The notes beneath the pieces are model-generated. The model had not been told where the DNA came from and did no database searches. It saw only the letters and a program-made list of their open reading frames with translations. A stretch of 64,000 nt of DNA from Neofusicoccum parvum (Eukaryota > Ascomycota > Dothideomycetes > Botryosphaeriales > Botryosphaeriaceae), in contig CP087217.1 of the NCBI GenBank assembly GCA_020912385.1, positions 62,001 to 126,000 of the forward strand, read 5' to 3'. Both the position numbers and the translations under genes were made by a program. Positions 11,301 to 21,392 of the stretch are shown piece by piece (position 1 is the first letter of the stretch; every line of letters begins with the position of its first letter).

Positions 11301-13105
11301 TATAGTGGTTGGCATGAGTAAAGACTCTATGCTACTGTTCAGCTGGGAGACTGCGAATGGTCGCAGCACTCGTGATAGCTGATAAGGGCTCAGCCCGATG
11401 TAGTTTAACGAAGAACTGACCATTAGATGGAGTAAGGACGTACACAGTTATATCATCCTTGTAGAGGCGAAGACTCTTTATATCTATGTGAACATCGTTC
11501 TTATTGCACCTGGAAATAGAGATTAAGTTACCCATAAATGTTGGCACATAAGCTATATTATGGAGGGTAATGACCTTGCTCTTCTTTCCGTTGTATGCGT
11601 TGACTGTAACATCGCCAAAGCTTTTAACAGGTATACTTATATTTCTATAGATAATATAATCGTCTAGGCCTGTATTACGTGTCTTCGTAAACCTCTTACG
11701 CATATGCTTGTTGTACATATGATGAGTGGTACCAGTGTCTACAATCCATAAGAGCTCCAACGTGGTTGAGCGCGAGTCTTATTAGGTAGCACATGACTAT
11801 ACAATAATGGCTGTATAGGACTTGATAGAGCCTCGCTCATCATCACTATTATCCTCACTAGCAGGCGCCTTAGGCTTGGTGTCCTTACCTTTGTCCTGCT
11901 TCTTGCCCTAAGATGTTGGTGTCAAGCCTCGCTTAAGGGCAGTTTCCACCTATGCTTTAATCTTGTCATTCCTTATGAGCTTAAGGATCTTGTCCTAGAT
12001 CTTCTTGTTGGGCTTGAAGTCAGTAGGACGATCAGGTGCGTTCGGGTTAAGGTAGAAGCAATGGATATACCAATGGTAGTTACTATAGAGGCACTTGAGA
12101 GGCTTCTTAGGCTACTCCTCGCCTCGCAGAGTGGCTGTAAAGGCCGTATAAGTCTTGTTCGTTGTGAGCGCTTGCTTCTAACGAGTATACTTACGGTAGT
12201 CGACAATAACGTCTGAAACGTCATGCGTCTTAGTACCCAGTCGGAGCTTACGAAGGATAGGGCTAGCGTATTCTAAGTCGTGTTGTATGATAGGCTTAAG
12301 GAATGCGTTTACTCCTCGTAAGCCTTCGACGTTAGAGAGGCCAAGAGAACGTGCCTTAAACATACACTCTTCCTATTATGTAAGCTACCTTTCGGTACCC
12401 TAAGCATTTAGAGGCTTCTTAAGCTCGCGGAGCTTATTGAGAACGAACTCCTATTGCGTAGAGATAGAGGGTTAGAGCCGTGCTCGCAGAGCGCGTAACT
12501 GCGCATAAGGATGAGAATCCTCGATCTTGCGCAGAAGCGGCAGTAGTGGCTAATACACTAAGTCCTTAATGAGTGATGAGAGGTTATTAAGCTCTCGTAT
12601 CTACCTATCGTACTCCTTCTTATCCTCCTTATAGTCCTCACGCTTCCACTTATGCTCCTTACGAGCAGCGTCGGTAATGGTACCTATAGGTAGAGGAGGC
12701 TTGGTGGGCGCGATTGGTTGTTACAGACGTGAGTCCTTGGTTAGGTCGATGTAGTTAAATACGCGAGCCTTCCTTGCACGCAATTGGATAATAAAGAACC
12801 ATTCATCCCAGTCTTATAACGACTTAAGGACGATGATTGGCTTCGAAGACGATATAGTGGATGACGAACAAGTGTTATTCGTTAGTCAATATGATACAGC
12901 TAACTAAAAGAGTTGGCGCTAGCTAGGAGCGTGTATTAGACACTTAGAATACTTAATGATAAGGTAAAACAGCTGTGTCTTGATGATTATTAATACGATA
13001 ACGCGTGGAGGGAAGCCGTCGCACGGTCGTAATGTATTACCAGAGGCTGAAACAACACCGTGTCCTTCTAGATGCCGTAGAGAGGACGTTATAAGCGTAT
13101 AGGAC
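8330..13105 (-). pseudogene. Copia gag-pol polyprotein remnant
   Basis: Read from high to low coordinates. A gag-like region (about 13.1-12.0 kb) carries a Cys/His knuckle near 12060-12100. A protease/GAG-pre-integrase region (11760-11332) has VDTGTTHHM as aspartic protease site. An integrase region (about 11.3-10.6 kb) includes FFRTNGE. An acidic linker (10323-9601) follows, then RT with YGLKESPALW and FVDDIIMAF, then RNase H with STTEAELLALSE. Stops interrupt W-stop-YDVVNAF, LW-stop-KHF, EV-stop-WFLALRI and ETAK-stop-AYWW. At most of these family members carry Gln, so a C to T change of CAR explains them. No frame is long enough for a working polyprotein. Confidence 0.85.
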
Positions 13106-13152
13106 GCTTATATAGGGATTAAACGATGAATAACGACTTTAGAAGTGATTCC

Positions 13153-13163
13153 GGGCTCATAAC
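13153..13163 (-). promoter_or_regulatory. Primer-binding site matching the initiator tRNA-Met anticodon arm
   Basis: Immediately inside the 5' LTR the plus strand reads GGGCTCATAAC. This is the anticodon stem-loop sequence of yeast-type initiator tRNA-Met, so the element RNA (minus strand) can pair with it. Priming from an internal half-tRNA rather than the tRNA 3' end is known from Drosophila copia and some fungal relatives. The 11-nt match is flush with the LTR. Confidence 0.7.
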
Positions 13164-13312
13164 TGTTGGATAATTGATGAAAGAGTGTGATTCATTGATG
13201 ATTAGCATGAAGAGGAAGAGGGTAGGTGACCCGCTTGCCTCTTATACAGGTGCTTGTGACTAAGCTATATGGTGCGACTTGAACAGTCTGAGAAACGAGT
13301 GATATTCCAACA
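13164..13312 (-). repeat. 5' LTR of the Copia element
   Basis: A 149-bp terminal repeat, the partner of 7917-8065. It differs by two transitions (TTGG to TTAG and GTGGG to GTAGG, both TpG to TpA). In an active element it would hold the promoter and transcript start for the minus strand. Confidence 0.92.
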
Positions 13313-13598
13313 TCTCATACTCTAGTGTTTGGGTGGGTGTTGACTTGTATGCTCTAGAGATGGCACGCAGGCACTGGCTTTGGATTTTTTCCAGGGGTTT
13401 GGCTGCTGTCTTTCTTGCTCCTGGGGTCCCTTCTGGGGAGTGCCATACCCCACAGCTATAGGTGAGAACTGGTCTTACTACTGCAGTGTAGATGTGGCGT
13501 GCCTTTGTAAAGGAGGCTCCCCAGGTAGATGCTGCAAGTCTGGAGAGAGAGGTGTATTACCTTATTGCCTTAGCAGCAGTCTCCCTGATATGGGGTCC

Positions 13599-14245
13599 CT
13601 ACCTAAGCTTGCTGTCTACATGGATGCCAAGTATCTTAATCTGTGGTTCAGGGTTGCCCTCAAAGCCGGGGATTTGAATCCTGGCCTTTATGTTGAATCT
13701 TTGTGGCCTTCTGGTGAAGTGAATAAGGTGGTACTTGTCTGGGGAGAATGTAGAGCCATGGGTGGCTGCCCACTGCTCACAAGTATTGTTGGCCTCCTCT
13801 AGTGCTCTGCAGTTTTGTTCTGTTGACCTACTGAAGGTAAGAATATTGGTGTCATCTACGAAGCCTAAGGGGAAGGTGCTTCCCATTTTTAGCTCCGTAA
13901 GGAGGTTGGAGGCAAAGTAGAGGTAGAGGATTGGTGAGAGCGAGGATCCCTGGGGGATCCCAGTGGGGGTTGAGATCTGTGGGCTGGTGTAGCCGCCAAA
14001 GGAGAGCTGAGTGGATCTGTCCTGTAGGAAGGAGTGTGTGAATCTTTCTACCCAGCTTGGTAGCCTTGCTGCTCTCATGTTGTAGAGGAGCCGCTTATGG
14101 GAGACATGGTCATAGGCTCCTGAGATGTCCAAGCTGAGCACTGAGGCTACAAGGCCTGGATCCTGTGCCTAGATAGTGTGTATCTGTTTAGTGAGGAGTT
14201 CGAGAGTTGTGGCTGCTGATCTATTCCTTCTAGCTCCCAACTTAT
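13599..14245 (-). pseudogene. Reverse transcriptase fragment of LINE-C
   Basis: This is the catalytic RT core of a Tad1-like LINE. Read from 14245 downward it shows GARRNRSAATTLELL, one in-frame stop (IHTI then TAG), DISGAYDHV (first catalytic Asp), GIPQGSSLSPILYL and GFVDDTN (the two-Asp YxDD box with Phe for Tyr). The frame is then open to 13599, ending ILGIHVDSKLR. N-terminal RT motifs and the endonuclease are absent through 5' truncation, so it cannot be active alone. Confidence 0.75.
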
Positions 14246-14250
14246 ATACT

Positions 14251-14488
14251 ATAGGAAAGCTATAACAATCTAGATACTCCTTATAGATATAAGGGTTGGA
14301 TGGCCCTCGTAGATATAAGGGTTAGATGGCCCTTATAGATTTAAGGGTTAGATCTGTTCTAATCTAATATAGGTCCTTATAGAGCCGTATATAATATAGT
14401 ACGTAATATCTTAGCGTTTATTCTTACGTCTATTACCTACGCTTCCTATCCTTTCTTATCTCTATCGGACTAGGGTTTATAACAAATA
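14251..14488 (+). mobile_element. RIP-mutated 3' half of the 445-bp LTR family
   Basis: It aligns along its length with 7592-7806 of the intact solo LTR, but most C before A and G after T are changed to T and A. Examples are TATACTGTAGG to TATACTATAGG, CTATGAC to CTATAAC and GGTTCGTAACA to GGTTTATAACA. It has three rather than two of the tandem units of about 24 bp. The 5' half of the LTR is missing, replaced by the truncated edge of LINE-C. This is the clearest repeat-induced point mutation signature in the window. Confidence 0.85.
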
Positions 14489-14631
14489 GAAAGACCTCTA
14501 CGTAGTGGATTTAGAAGAGCGTAGTGGATTAGAGTATATATCTTAGGCTCCTTAGCCCCTACGGTGTCTTTTCCCGTACGGGCCTTCTATCCTTGGGGCT
14601 ATAAAGCCCGTGTTCCCTGGGGTTCGTAACA
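14489..14631 (+). mobile_element. LTR-like 3' terminal fragment
   Basis: This 143-bp piece ends CCTGGGGTTCGTAACA, the terminus seen in the 445-bp LTR family, and directly follows the RIP-mutated copy. Its body does not obviously match the other copies. It is probably a diverged relative or a rearranged end. Confidence 0.4.
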
Positions 14632-14968
14632 ATAGGGCCTAATAGGGCCTAATACTACGTTTGTAATATAGCGTTTAACCGCTTAAGCGATAGTAGTTTA
14701 AGCGAGCCTCCGTTTAGCAATTTCCGCGTATATAAAGACGCGCTACCATCGTTCCCTAAAGAGCCGAATAGGCGAAAGTAAGTACAACTCCCCTACAGAT
14801 AACTTGCTAGAAACTCTATGCGCGCTCATCATCTACAAACCTCGAACACTATTTTCTCTCACACCCTAACCTTTTCCCTTGTCCATTGCCACTAGCAACC
14901 GAAACGCACCATACATTTCACATTTATTGCGTACGTCTTCAAGTCGGAACATCCCAGATTGTGGTAAT
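14632..14968. other. Repeat edge and upstream region of the esterase gene
   Basis: AATAGGGCCT is repeated in tandem at 14631-14650. A TA-rich stretch follows to about 14720. Beyond that a pyrimidine-rich leader (CTCTCACACCCTAACC) precedes the esterase start. An in-frame ATG at 14879 could extend the esterase by 30 codons. Confidence 0.45.
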
Positions 14969-17024
14969 ATGGGCGATCAGTTACCAGCACGGCAGGTTGA
15001 AACAGAGGCCGTCGTGGGTTTGCCAACGAGTACCGTGCCCAGCTATATCCAAACCGTCGTGGGCAATAAATCACCCATTTCCAACGATATCGAGGAGTTT
15101 CGGGGCATTCCATACGCCCATGTGCCTGGAAGATGGGAGCATTCCCAACTGAGACACCGGTTGCCGCGCGATGTATTTGACGCTACAAAGAATGGGTAAG
15201 AGTAGATCTCTCCTAACCGGTGTCCCAGCAACATTCACAAAACTGGGTACAAGAAAAGAAAACAGTGTCTGAAGTACTCTATAGCCCAGCGTGCCCGCAA
15301 TCGGGTAAACCTAACTCGCGTTCCTTCCAATCATACCTCCCCATTCCGGAAGACCGCGAGGACGAATTTGAATGTCTAAATTTGCTCATTGTGCGCCCGA
15401 GCAAAAAAGCACTTGCAAAGCAAGATATCGACCGGGAAACGACTAAATTGCCTGTTCTTGTCTTCATTCATGGCGGTGCCTTCTCGGGCGGCGCAGCGAC
15501 CTATCCAATGTGGGGTATGTAGTTTCCTGACTCAAACAGACATATTCTCTATCACGATATACGTGCTAAACCTAGAATTGATATACAGATCCATCTCGAC
15601 TGGTGCTCCGCGCTCTTAATCAAAGGGCCCCCATAATCGCGGTGGCAATCAACTATCGTTTGAATATCTTTGGTTTCGGCGCGTCATCAGACATCGTCGC
15701 GGCGCAGGGAAGCAATGCCCCTCTCAAGGGTGTAAACTTCGGTCTTCGCGATCAAAAGCTCGCCTTGGTGTGGGTTAAGCGCAAGATTGGAGCGTTTGGA
15801 GGAGATGGCGCGAAAATCACAATCATGGGCCAATCCGCAGGTGGAATCTCCTGTCACGCACATGTCCTCGAGGCGGAACTGGGCAACAAGGAGGCCCCTT
15901 TCTGCAAGGCAATTCTGCAGTCGGGGGGTTGGGGAGGTCTCAATTTCAGGTCGTTGGCGAAAGCAGATGATCGGTGGGCGGATCTGTGCCGGCTCTGGTC
16001 TGTTGAGGCAGAGAGCCCTGTGGAACGACTGAATATGCTGAAGAGAATCCCGACACAGGATCTACTTCGTAGCATCGAAGATCTGAAATGGGGACTGACC
16101 ATACTGGTCATTGACGACTTGACCATTAGGGAGACCAGTATCGGCTGTGACGTTTCCATCCATCTGGGAGATGCGGACCTGAACAACGAAGTGAAAAGGT
16201 CTAACGAGAACATCCAAGTCATGGTCGGTGCAACGGCCACCGAGGTCTCCGGCTTCGCCCGCATGGCTTGCTACGACTATGCACAGCTCCACAACGCTTT
16301 CACGGCCGTCTATCCTTCAAGAGAAGGTGCTGAGAATGTTCTACAAGCATACAACATCCTGCCCACGTCGTCCAAAGAAGAGCTCTATGAGTCGCAGATT
16401 CACCTTTTCTCCGACCCCACCATCGTTCACCCGACGCATCGTGCGGGCGAGTTCCTCAAAACATACCGCAGCAAGCAGGCCTCCCTCCGTGGCTAGGACT
16501 CGAGCCGTGTGGGTGTTCACACATACCACATCGAGTTCGGCAACCCCTTCCTTGGCCCGGATCACGGCATCGCTTCTCACGGAGTTGAAGTTATCTATAT
16601 CTTTGATGCTTTTCATGATGCGCTGGTGAAAGCAGACAGGGGCGTCCCAGAAGGCTATATTGAACCTGGGCAAGAGTCTGTCGAGGCTGCTCATTCCGAA
16701 CCAGGATCAACTGCGGAGGAAAGCAGGGCTATGAATGTCCATACGGAGCAGTACGACAAGTCCAACGTTGAGCTGAGTCATGACCTGCAGGACATGTTTA
16801 TCCAATTCATTGTTGAGGACGTTCAAGAGTCTGAAAAGCGCACAAGTCCTGACAAGATCACGACATGGGGCCGCGACAGAGTAGCCCGCACAGAGAGCTG
16901 GACCAGTAGCGAGAAGTGGGTGTCAAGAAGGAAGCGATATGATGTCATAGAGAAGGACATGGATTCATTAGTAGCCGTTATGAGAAGACTTGTTGGAGGC
17001 GTTATCAACCAGCCATTAGAGTAG
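14969..17024 (+). pseudogene. Type-B carboxylesterase/lipase gene with an in-frame stop before the catalytic His
   Basis: Exons 14969-15195, 15285-15514 and 15589-16496 (introns 89 and 74 nt) encode 454 aa to a TAG at 16494-16496; the same frame stays open for 175 more codons to 17024. Before the stop one reads FRGIPYAHVPGRW, the oxyanion motif HGGAFSGG, YRLNIFGF, the nucleophile elbow MGQSAGG and the likely acid ATATEVSGF. After it come HTYHIEFGNPF and GIASHGVEVIYIF, which holds the catalytic His. The stop therefore removes one triad residue and about a quarter of the protein. No GT-AG intron spans the TAG. Family enzymes hydrolyse carboxylic esters. No signal peptide is evident. A shortened, catalytically dead product is possible; recent loss by C to T change is likelier. 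Confidence 0.8.
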
Positions 17025-17180
17025 ACAAATTCTATATTACGATTATCTGTCATAAGGTAGTACAATATCTAATTCATTTTAAGCAAGTATCGTCCAATTT
17101 ATCACTCCAATAGGGTGTACTTAATTAGCTTCCTACAAATCGTTTCTTAGCAGTTAAAATAGCTATCGGTTATAACAAAC

Positions 17181-19810
17181 TCACCTCCGCTTGATGAAAC
17201 CGGTAATAGTCAGGGCCACCCCTAGCACAAGCGAGACGCCGCCAACCAGGACGCACAAAGACGCGAGACTCTTACAATTTCCGCCCAGCCTCGACGGCTT
17301 CGTGATGACGATCGATTTCGTGCCACCAAAAGACTTGACCTCATAAGCTGCCCGTAAAACGTGTCAGCCCGTCACAAACCCTCCCGGAAGCACGAGGACG
17401 AAAAGAAAGAAAACTCACTATCCTCAACATCAACCTGATACCTCCCCGCCGCCATCCCCTCCCGATCATTCATCATCGCCAACTTCCTGAACGTTGGCAA
17501 CGCCGCTGTCCGCACCCACACTACGAACGCCTCGTCCGTCGCGAGATCCGGAATCCCGTCCACGTAGCCGTCTGGGTACCTCTCCCGCCACGCCGGCGGC
17601 GGCACGACGTCCCCCGGGGCATACCGCGACGTACCGACCGCCTTTTTGGCCGCCGGGAGCGCGATGCCCGCCGTCGTCATGTTGTATGCCACAGCCTCCC
17701 CTCCATCTATCAGGCGCCGCGGCTGAGAGAAGGTGTCGTTGAAGAGCGCGTTCGCGATGAGGCCGCACGGGTAGAACGGCTTGCCGGAGGCGGGATCGAC
17801 GTCGAGCGGCGCGCAGGCACCCAGGGAGGCGGCGTCGCGGGCCTCGCCGGCGAGCTGATCGGTGTCGGCGGAGTCGATGAAGCCGCGGTGGTTTTGGTAG
17901 AAGTTGGTGAGGCGGTAGTGCAAGAGCACCGGGGGCGTGAGCCGGCTCTCGATGTCGAACTGCAGCGAGCAGACGGGCGTGTTGTGCGCGCTCGCTGATG
18001 TGTTGGTGTGCGCTGCGGGCTTGAAGCTGTGGGCCCAGGTTGGTGGGTGGGTGGTGGCGAGGGCGCCGCTCTTGAGGTGCGCGGATACGTGGCGGCTCGG
18101 AATGGTGGTGAAGGTGGAGTTTTGGGGTGGAAACGTGCTGTTTGAGCCGGCGGGTGAACTGTTGAGGCAGTCGGTGTAGTCAATGGAGATTTCTTCGACC
18201 TGGGGCATGGTCAGCGTTGGTGCTTGTGTAGCAGTGGTTTTGGTCGATTAACTTGATGATTGACCAGGGTCAGTGCTACACCGATGGGGAGCGTGATGAC
18301 TGCAAAAGCGAAGAAGAGCTGAATGGCGTTTTTCGGGGTGATGACTGGTCTGCGGGCTTGATCAGCAAAGTTGGATGACTCCAGGCATGGCGCACATACC
18401 TCCAGGCCCAAAGGCGCTGCTGGCTCCATGGAGTATCTGCCTCGCGTTAACATCGTTGTTTCTAGTACAACATCAGGGCGCTGTTGACTACCTGCTGGTT
18501 TTCTGCTCTTTTTCTTCCCTAAGATATATGGATTGGATTGGATTGGTCTAATCAGGCTACGATGTCTTCTGTGGAGACATAAGAGCCATCCTATATACAT
18601 TACCGCGCCTTTCATTCGTCATTGCCTTGCCTCACTTCTCAGCCCAACTCCGTTTAGTGATCGTGCGGCGGCTGCGTCGCCCCGCTAGTCCTATCTAGGC
18701 CAGACAGCCGTGCAGTTGATTTTAGGAATTGAATCACCGCCTTCACTACCCGTATGTCCGGCCTCCATCGTTCCTTTGGCCCATCGACCGGTTGCCCAGT
18801 CCGCCAGTCCTGCCTCCTACTCCACCCTCCAAGCATGTATGAAACGTCTCCCCACCTTTCCCCCACGCTACTTGCTAAATCTTTACGGGCCTGCTGCCAC
18901 TGCGGGCAGACCAAAAGGACATGCTGTACTGTCTCCAGCCCATGTCCACACTCGCACTGTCCTGATTCCTCTCTCCGTAGCTGGTAGAGAAATTCCCGAA
19001 GGAAGCTATGATTAGTCCGACACTGGATGAGGATTGCTGCACTTTCCGCGTCGAGGCTATTATATAGCCGTAGTGTGTGTTGTCCTGGGAAGGCTCCATC
19101 CAGCTTGCGCGTGTATTTCCCCCACGGGCTTGGCTTTACTGCTGCGTCCTCTCGTTCCTGGCGTAGCCGCTGCCTTACCAGCGCCTCAACTGTTTCCCTT
19201 GCTCGCCGCCTGTTTCGCCTATCGATCGTTGGTCGTAGCCCAGGTACTGTTGTCTCTTGCGCGGCTTGGTGTGCCGCCTCGTTCCCGGCGACTCCACTAT
19301 GGGCTGGAACCCACATAAACATGACTGCTGCGCCCTTAACCTCGATCCTAACTATAAGCTCCCGTATTCTCTTAACCAGATACTGGCCTGACAGGCTTGC
19401 TTGTGACGTCCCTACCCGCTGGAGTGCCTTTATACTGTCCGTAACTATCCAGAAAGTGTGCACGATGCGGCCCGGTATTGGTGCATTTATCTGCCGCGGG
19501 CGCTGGGCTAGCCATTCCAGTGCAAACACCATAGCTTGTAATTCCGCCATTACCACTGTTGAATTTTGGCTCCGTTCTACTGTCTCTTGCCTGATTACCG
19601 TGAAGCCTTTAATTCTAGTCCAGCGTACTGCTGCCGCGCCACAGAGCCCGTGCCTGCTTGACCCATCGGTAAAGATAGTATCCGCGCTAAGATATATGCT
19701 CGAGTCGACTCTACTTTCTGAGTCGACTCTACATGGGTGTTTCCTATTTCGTACAAGCTTTCCCGCTCTCGCCGCCTTTCCGCCTTATCAAAATTCTGCC
19801 GTATCTTCAT
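17181..19810 (-). pseudogene. CDC50/LEM3-family P4-ATPase subunit gene, exon 1 split by a LINE
   Basis: CDC50 proteins partner P4-ATPases in flipping phospholipids at Golgi, endosome and plasma membrane. Minus-strand exons: 19810-19687 plus 18518-18492 (exon 1, split), 18436-18400, 18349-18253, 18199-17419, 17347-17181; introns are 50-71 nt. With the LINE and one duplicate copy removed the CDS is 1233 nt, 410 aa, normal for the family. Motifs: QQRLWAWRPVITPKNA, first membrane segment (IQLFFAFAVITLPIGVALTL), VEEISIDYTDC, LHYRLTNFYQNHRGFI, KPFYPCGLIANALFNDTF, YEVKSFGGTKSIVIT and a final membrane segment ending GFIKRR. The ectodomain holds several NxT/S sites. Today about 45 N-terminal codons lie 1.2 kb upstream. 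An ATG at 18615 inside the LINE 3' UTR is in frame with the rest and could supply a substitute start, so loss of function is not certain. Confidence 0.88.
18531..19686 (-). mobile_element. 5'-truncated LINE inserted in CDC50 exon 1
   Basis: The 1156-bp insert is flanked by CTAAGATATATG (18519-18530 and 19687-19698). Its 3' tail is three GGATT units at 18531-18545. Coding sequence runs from about 19680 to 18654: RNase H with FTDGSSRHGLCG, MAELQAMVFALEWLAQ, WIVTDSIKAL and WVPAHSGVAGNEAAHQAA, then a Cys/His module CECGHGLETVQHVLLVC. RT and endonuclease are absent through 5' truncation exactly at the start of RNase H. The frame is free of stops, so this copy looks young. Confidence 0.92.
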
Positions 19811-20003
19811 CGATAAGAAGAGATAGATAATATCCCGTAGTTAAACCTAGTTTTAACGCGACGCGTACGCGCTTTAGTAGGGGTAAGAAAGTAATAATCT
19901 AGACGTGTCGAGTAAGACTCTTTCTTCTACTTTTCCATTACACCTTCTTACAGCAGACATAAAATAACCTGCATTCTTTACTCTCAACTATCTATCTAAT
20001 AGT
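19811..20003. promoter_or_regulatory. Former divergent promoter of CDC50 and recombinase-like genes
   Basis: 193 bp lie between the inferred CDC50 start and the edge of the solo LTR. The LTR's other edge is 8 bp before the recombinase-like ATG. Before insertion the two start codons therefore faced away from each other about 197 bp apart. The stretch holds a CG-rich palindromic patch (ACGCGACGCGTACGCG) and a pyrimidine-rich run near 19990. No TATA box is obvious. Confidence 0.5.
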
Positions 20004-20075
20004 TGTAACGGCGGGCCTCTGCCTCTAAGGATCAAACACCAAAGAGGGTGGTAAGCCGTGTAGGGTTTACCTTGA

Positions 20076-21068
20076 TTGAGTTGAGTTGAGTTGAATTCAT
20101 TTACCCTGACCCATCGCCCTAAGCGATATGCAGGCTACGACTATTCAAAGAATTTCAATGCTAGTATACATGTTGTGTGTCAATTTGAGAGAAGGAGAAG
20201 GTAAAGGGAGGCGGAGAGTAAGGTGTTAGGTGTGTGGTGTAAAGAGTGTTCTACGCTATGGCTTCATCTCTGTTTATAAACCGCTGTGTGTCTTGTGCAA
20301 AGCTGAGAACAGCCTGTAGCTGTGACGTTGTTATCCTCCACTTATTTTCTTTGCTCTGCGTGGTTGCTGTGTCACTTGGTGGCTTTCCACCTAGCAAGGC
20401 TGATAGGCTGTTCTTTTGTAAGCCACTTTCTTGAAGCATCTTCTGACGGCCTTGCTGAAGCAGGTGACAGTCAAGAAGGACATGTGATACTGATTCAACT
20501 TCTCCACATTCACACTGCTCATTGTTGATGCGGCCCATTCGAGTGCGGTGCTGATTGAGCCAGCAGTGTCCAGTTCGCAGCTGGGCAAGAAGGCCTGTCT
20601 GGCTCCGTGGGAGCTTGTCGTATAGATGCCGGGTGTGAGGGCCTGGTGGGGCTGTGTCGATGCCTCGGAGGTGCTGGCCTTTGTCTGAGATTTCCCATTG
20701 TGCTGTCCAGGTTGCGTGTGCTGTTTCCTTGGCTGCCTGGGCCTGAAGTGATGCTAGTGGTCCAAAGCTGTGTTCTCTGAGGCGTGTGGTTGCAGCTTTA
20801 GCGAGCCTGTCCGCTTCATCATTCCCTCTGATCCCACTGTGGCTTGGCACCCATTGGAGAGAGAAGCTGATTTGATGGCTATCCTTGATATGCTTGGCTG
20901 TTTCTGTAATTGACCGTACTATGCCTTGACCTGATCGACGCTTGTGTGGGTCTGCTAGTGCTTGTAGGGCTGCCTTTGAGTCGCTGTAGATTGTGTATGT
21001 TGCTGGATTTGAGTTGCCTTCTTCGAGATTCTGCTCCACTGCTAGCTCCATGCCGGTGTTAGTCGATC
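20076..21068 (-). mobile_element. 5'-truncated Tad1-like LINE (LINE-A)
   Basis: About 1 kb. Its tail is a TTGAG repeat beside GAATTCATT at 20076-20101. The coding part (21051-20251, 266 codons) is RNase H: YTIYSDSKAALQAL, FSLQWVPSHSGIRGNDEADRLAK, then the module CECGEVESVSHVLLDC. It is cut off at the start of RNase H and abuts the TTGA-repeat tail of LINE-B. The simplest reading is that LINE-A landed in the tail of LINE-B. Its frame has no stops. Confidence 0.8.
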
Positions 21069-21392
21069 GGATTGATTGATTGATTGATTGCTATTTAACG
21101 TCCGGCGGGTCCACGCGTGGGTCGGCGGTATGCCTATCACCGTGTGCCCTTAGGCCTCCCATGGGGCATAGGACGTGCCACTCTACCTACAGTCTACGCT
21201 AAGGGGTGACATATCTGGGACGTCGCGTCTCTGTAGGCTGGATATCGCAGTAAGGCGTTCTCTACCTCCTGCTCGGCTTTAGGGTGTGAAGGAGTGTTTG
21301 GGCCTCTATGGGCGACTATACAAAGGAAAGAAAGAGAGATAAAATATGAAAGAGGGAGTCAATTTAGATATGGTGGTGATGGTCTGAAGAGA

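Larger units (their letters stand above)
7917..13312 (-). mobile_element. Complete Ty1/Copia retrotransposon, 5396 bp, decayed coding region
   Basis: Two 149-bp LTRs (7917-8065 and 13164-13312) start TGTTGG and end CCAACA, and the target duplication TCTCA flanks them (7912-7916 and 13313-13317). The LTRs differ at only two visible sites, both G versus A after T. The element lies on the minus strand: gag and protease near 11.3-13.1 kb, integrase about 10.6-11.3 kb, reverse transcriptase about 9.0-9.7 kb, RNase H about 8.3-8.6 kb. Protease before integrase before RT is the Copia order. It sits inside LINE-C, so it is younger than that LINE. Many in-frame stops make it inactive. Confidence 0.92.
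6463..14250 (-). mobile_element. 5'-truncated Tad1-like LINE (LINE-C), host to a solo LTR and a Copia element
   Basis: Three blocks belong to one minus-strand non-LTR element: 13318-14250 (reverse transcriptase core), 7812-7911 (linker) and about 6463-7356 (RNase H end, Cys/His module, 3' UTR, TTTA-repeat tail beside GAATTCATT). They become contiguous when the solo LTR and the Copia insertion are removed, each with one copy of its 5-bp duplication. The RT part reads LSLDISGAYDHVSHKRLLYN, GIPQGSSLSPILYL and FVDDTN (YxDD box). The 5' side is lost within RT, just upstream of GARRNRSAATTLELL. About 1.9 kb of LINE remains. Its 3' end matches LINE-D (34117-34563) closely, including the shared peptide AETTDY. 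Confidence 0.8.

Noticed and set aside
6293..14631. One large element with inverted ends TGTTACGAA and TTCGTAACA
   Set aside because: The ends are inverted repeats of each other because each is an LTR terminus of the same family. The flanks (AATTC and ATAGG) do not match, and the interior is a collage of other elements.
17494..18183. Alternative frames of 82-157 codons within the CDC50 gene
   Set aside because: These are shadow frames, Ala/Pro/Arg-rich; the CDC50 motifs fix the true frame.
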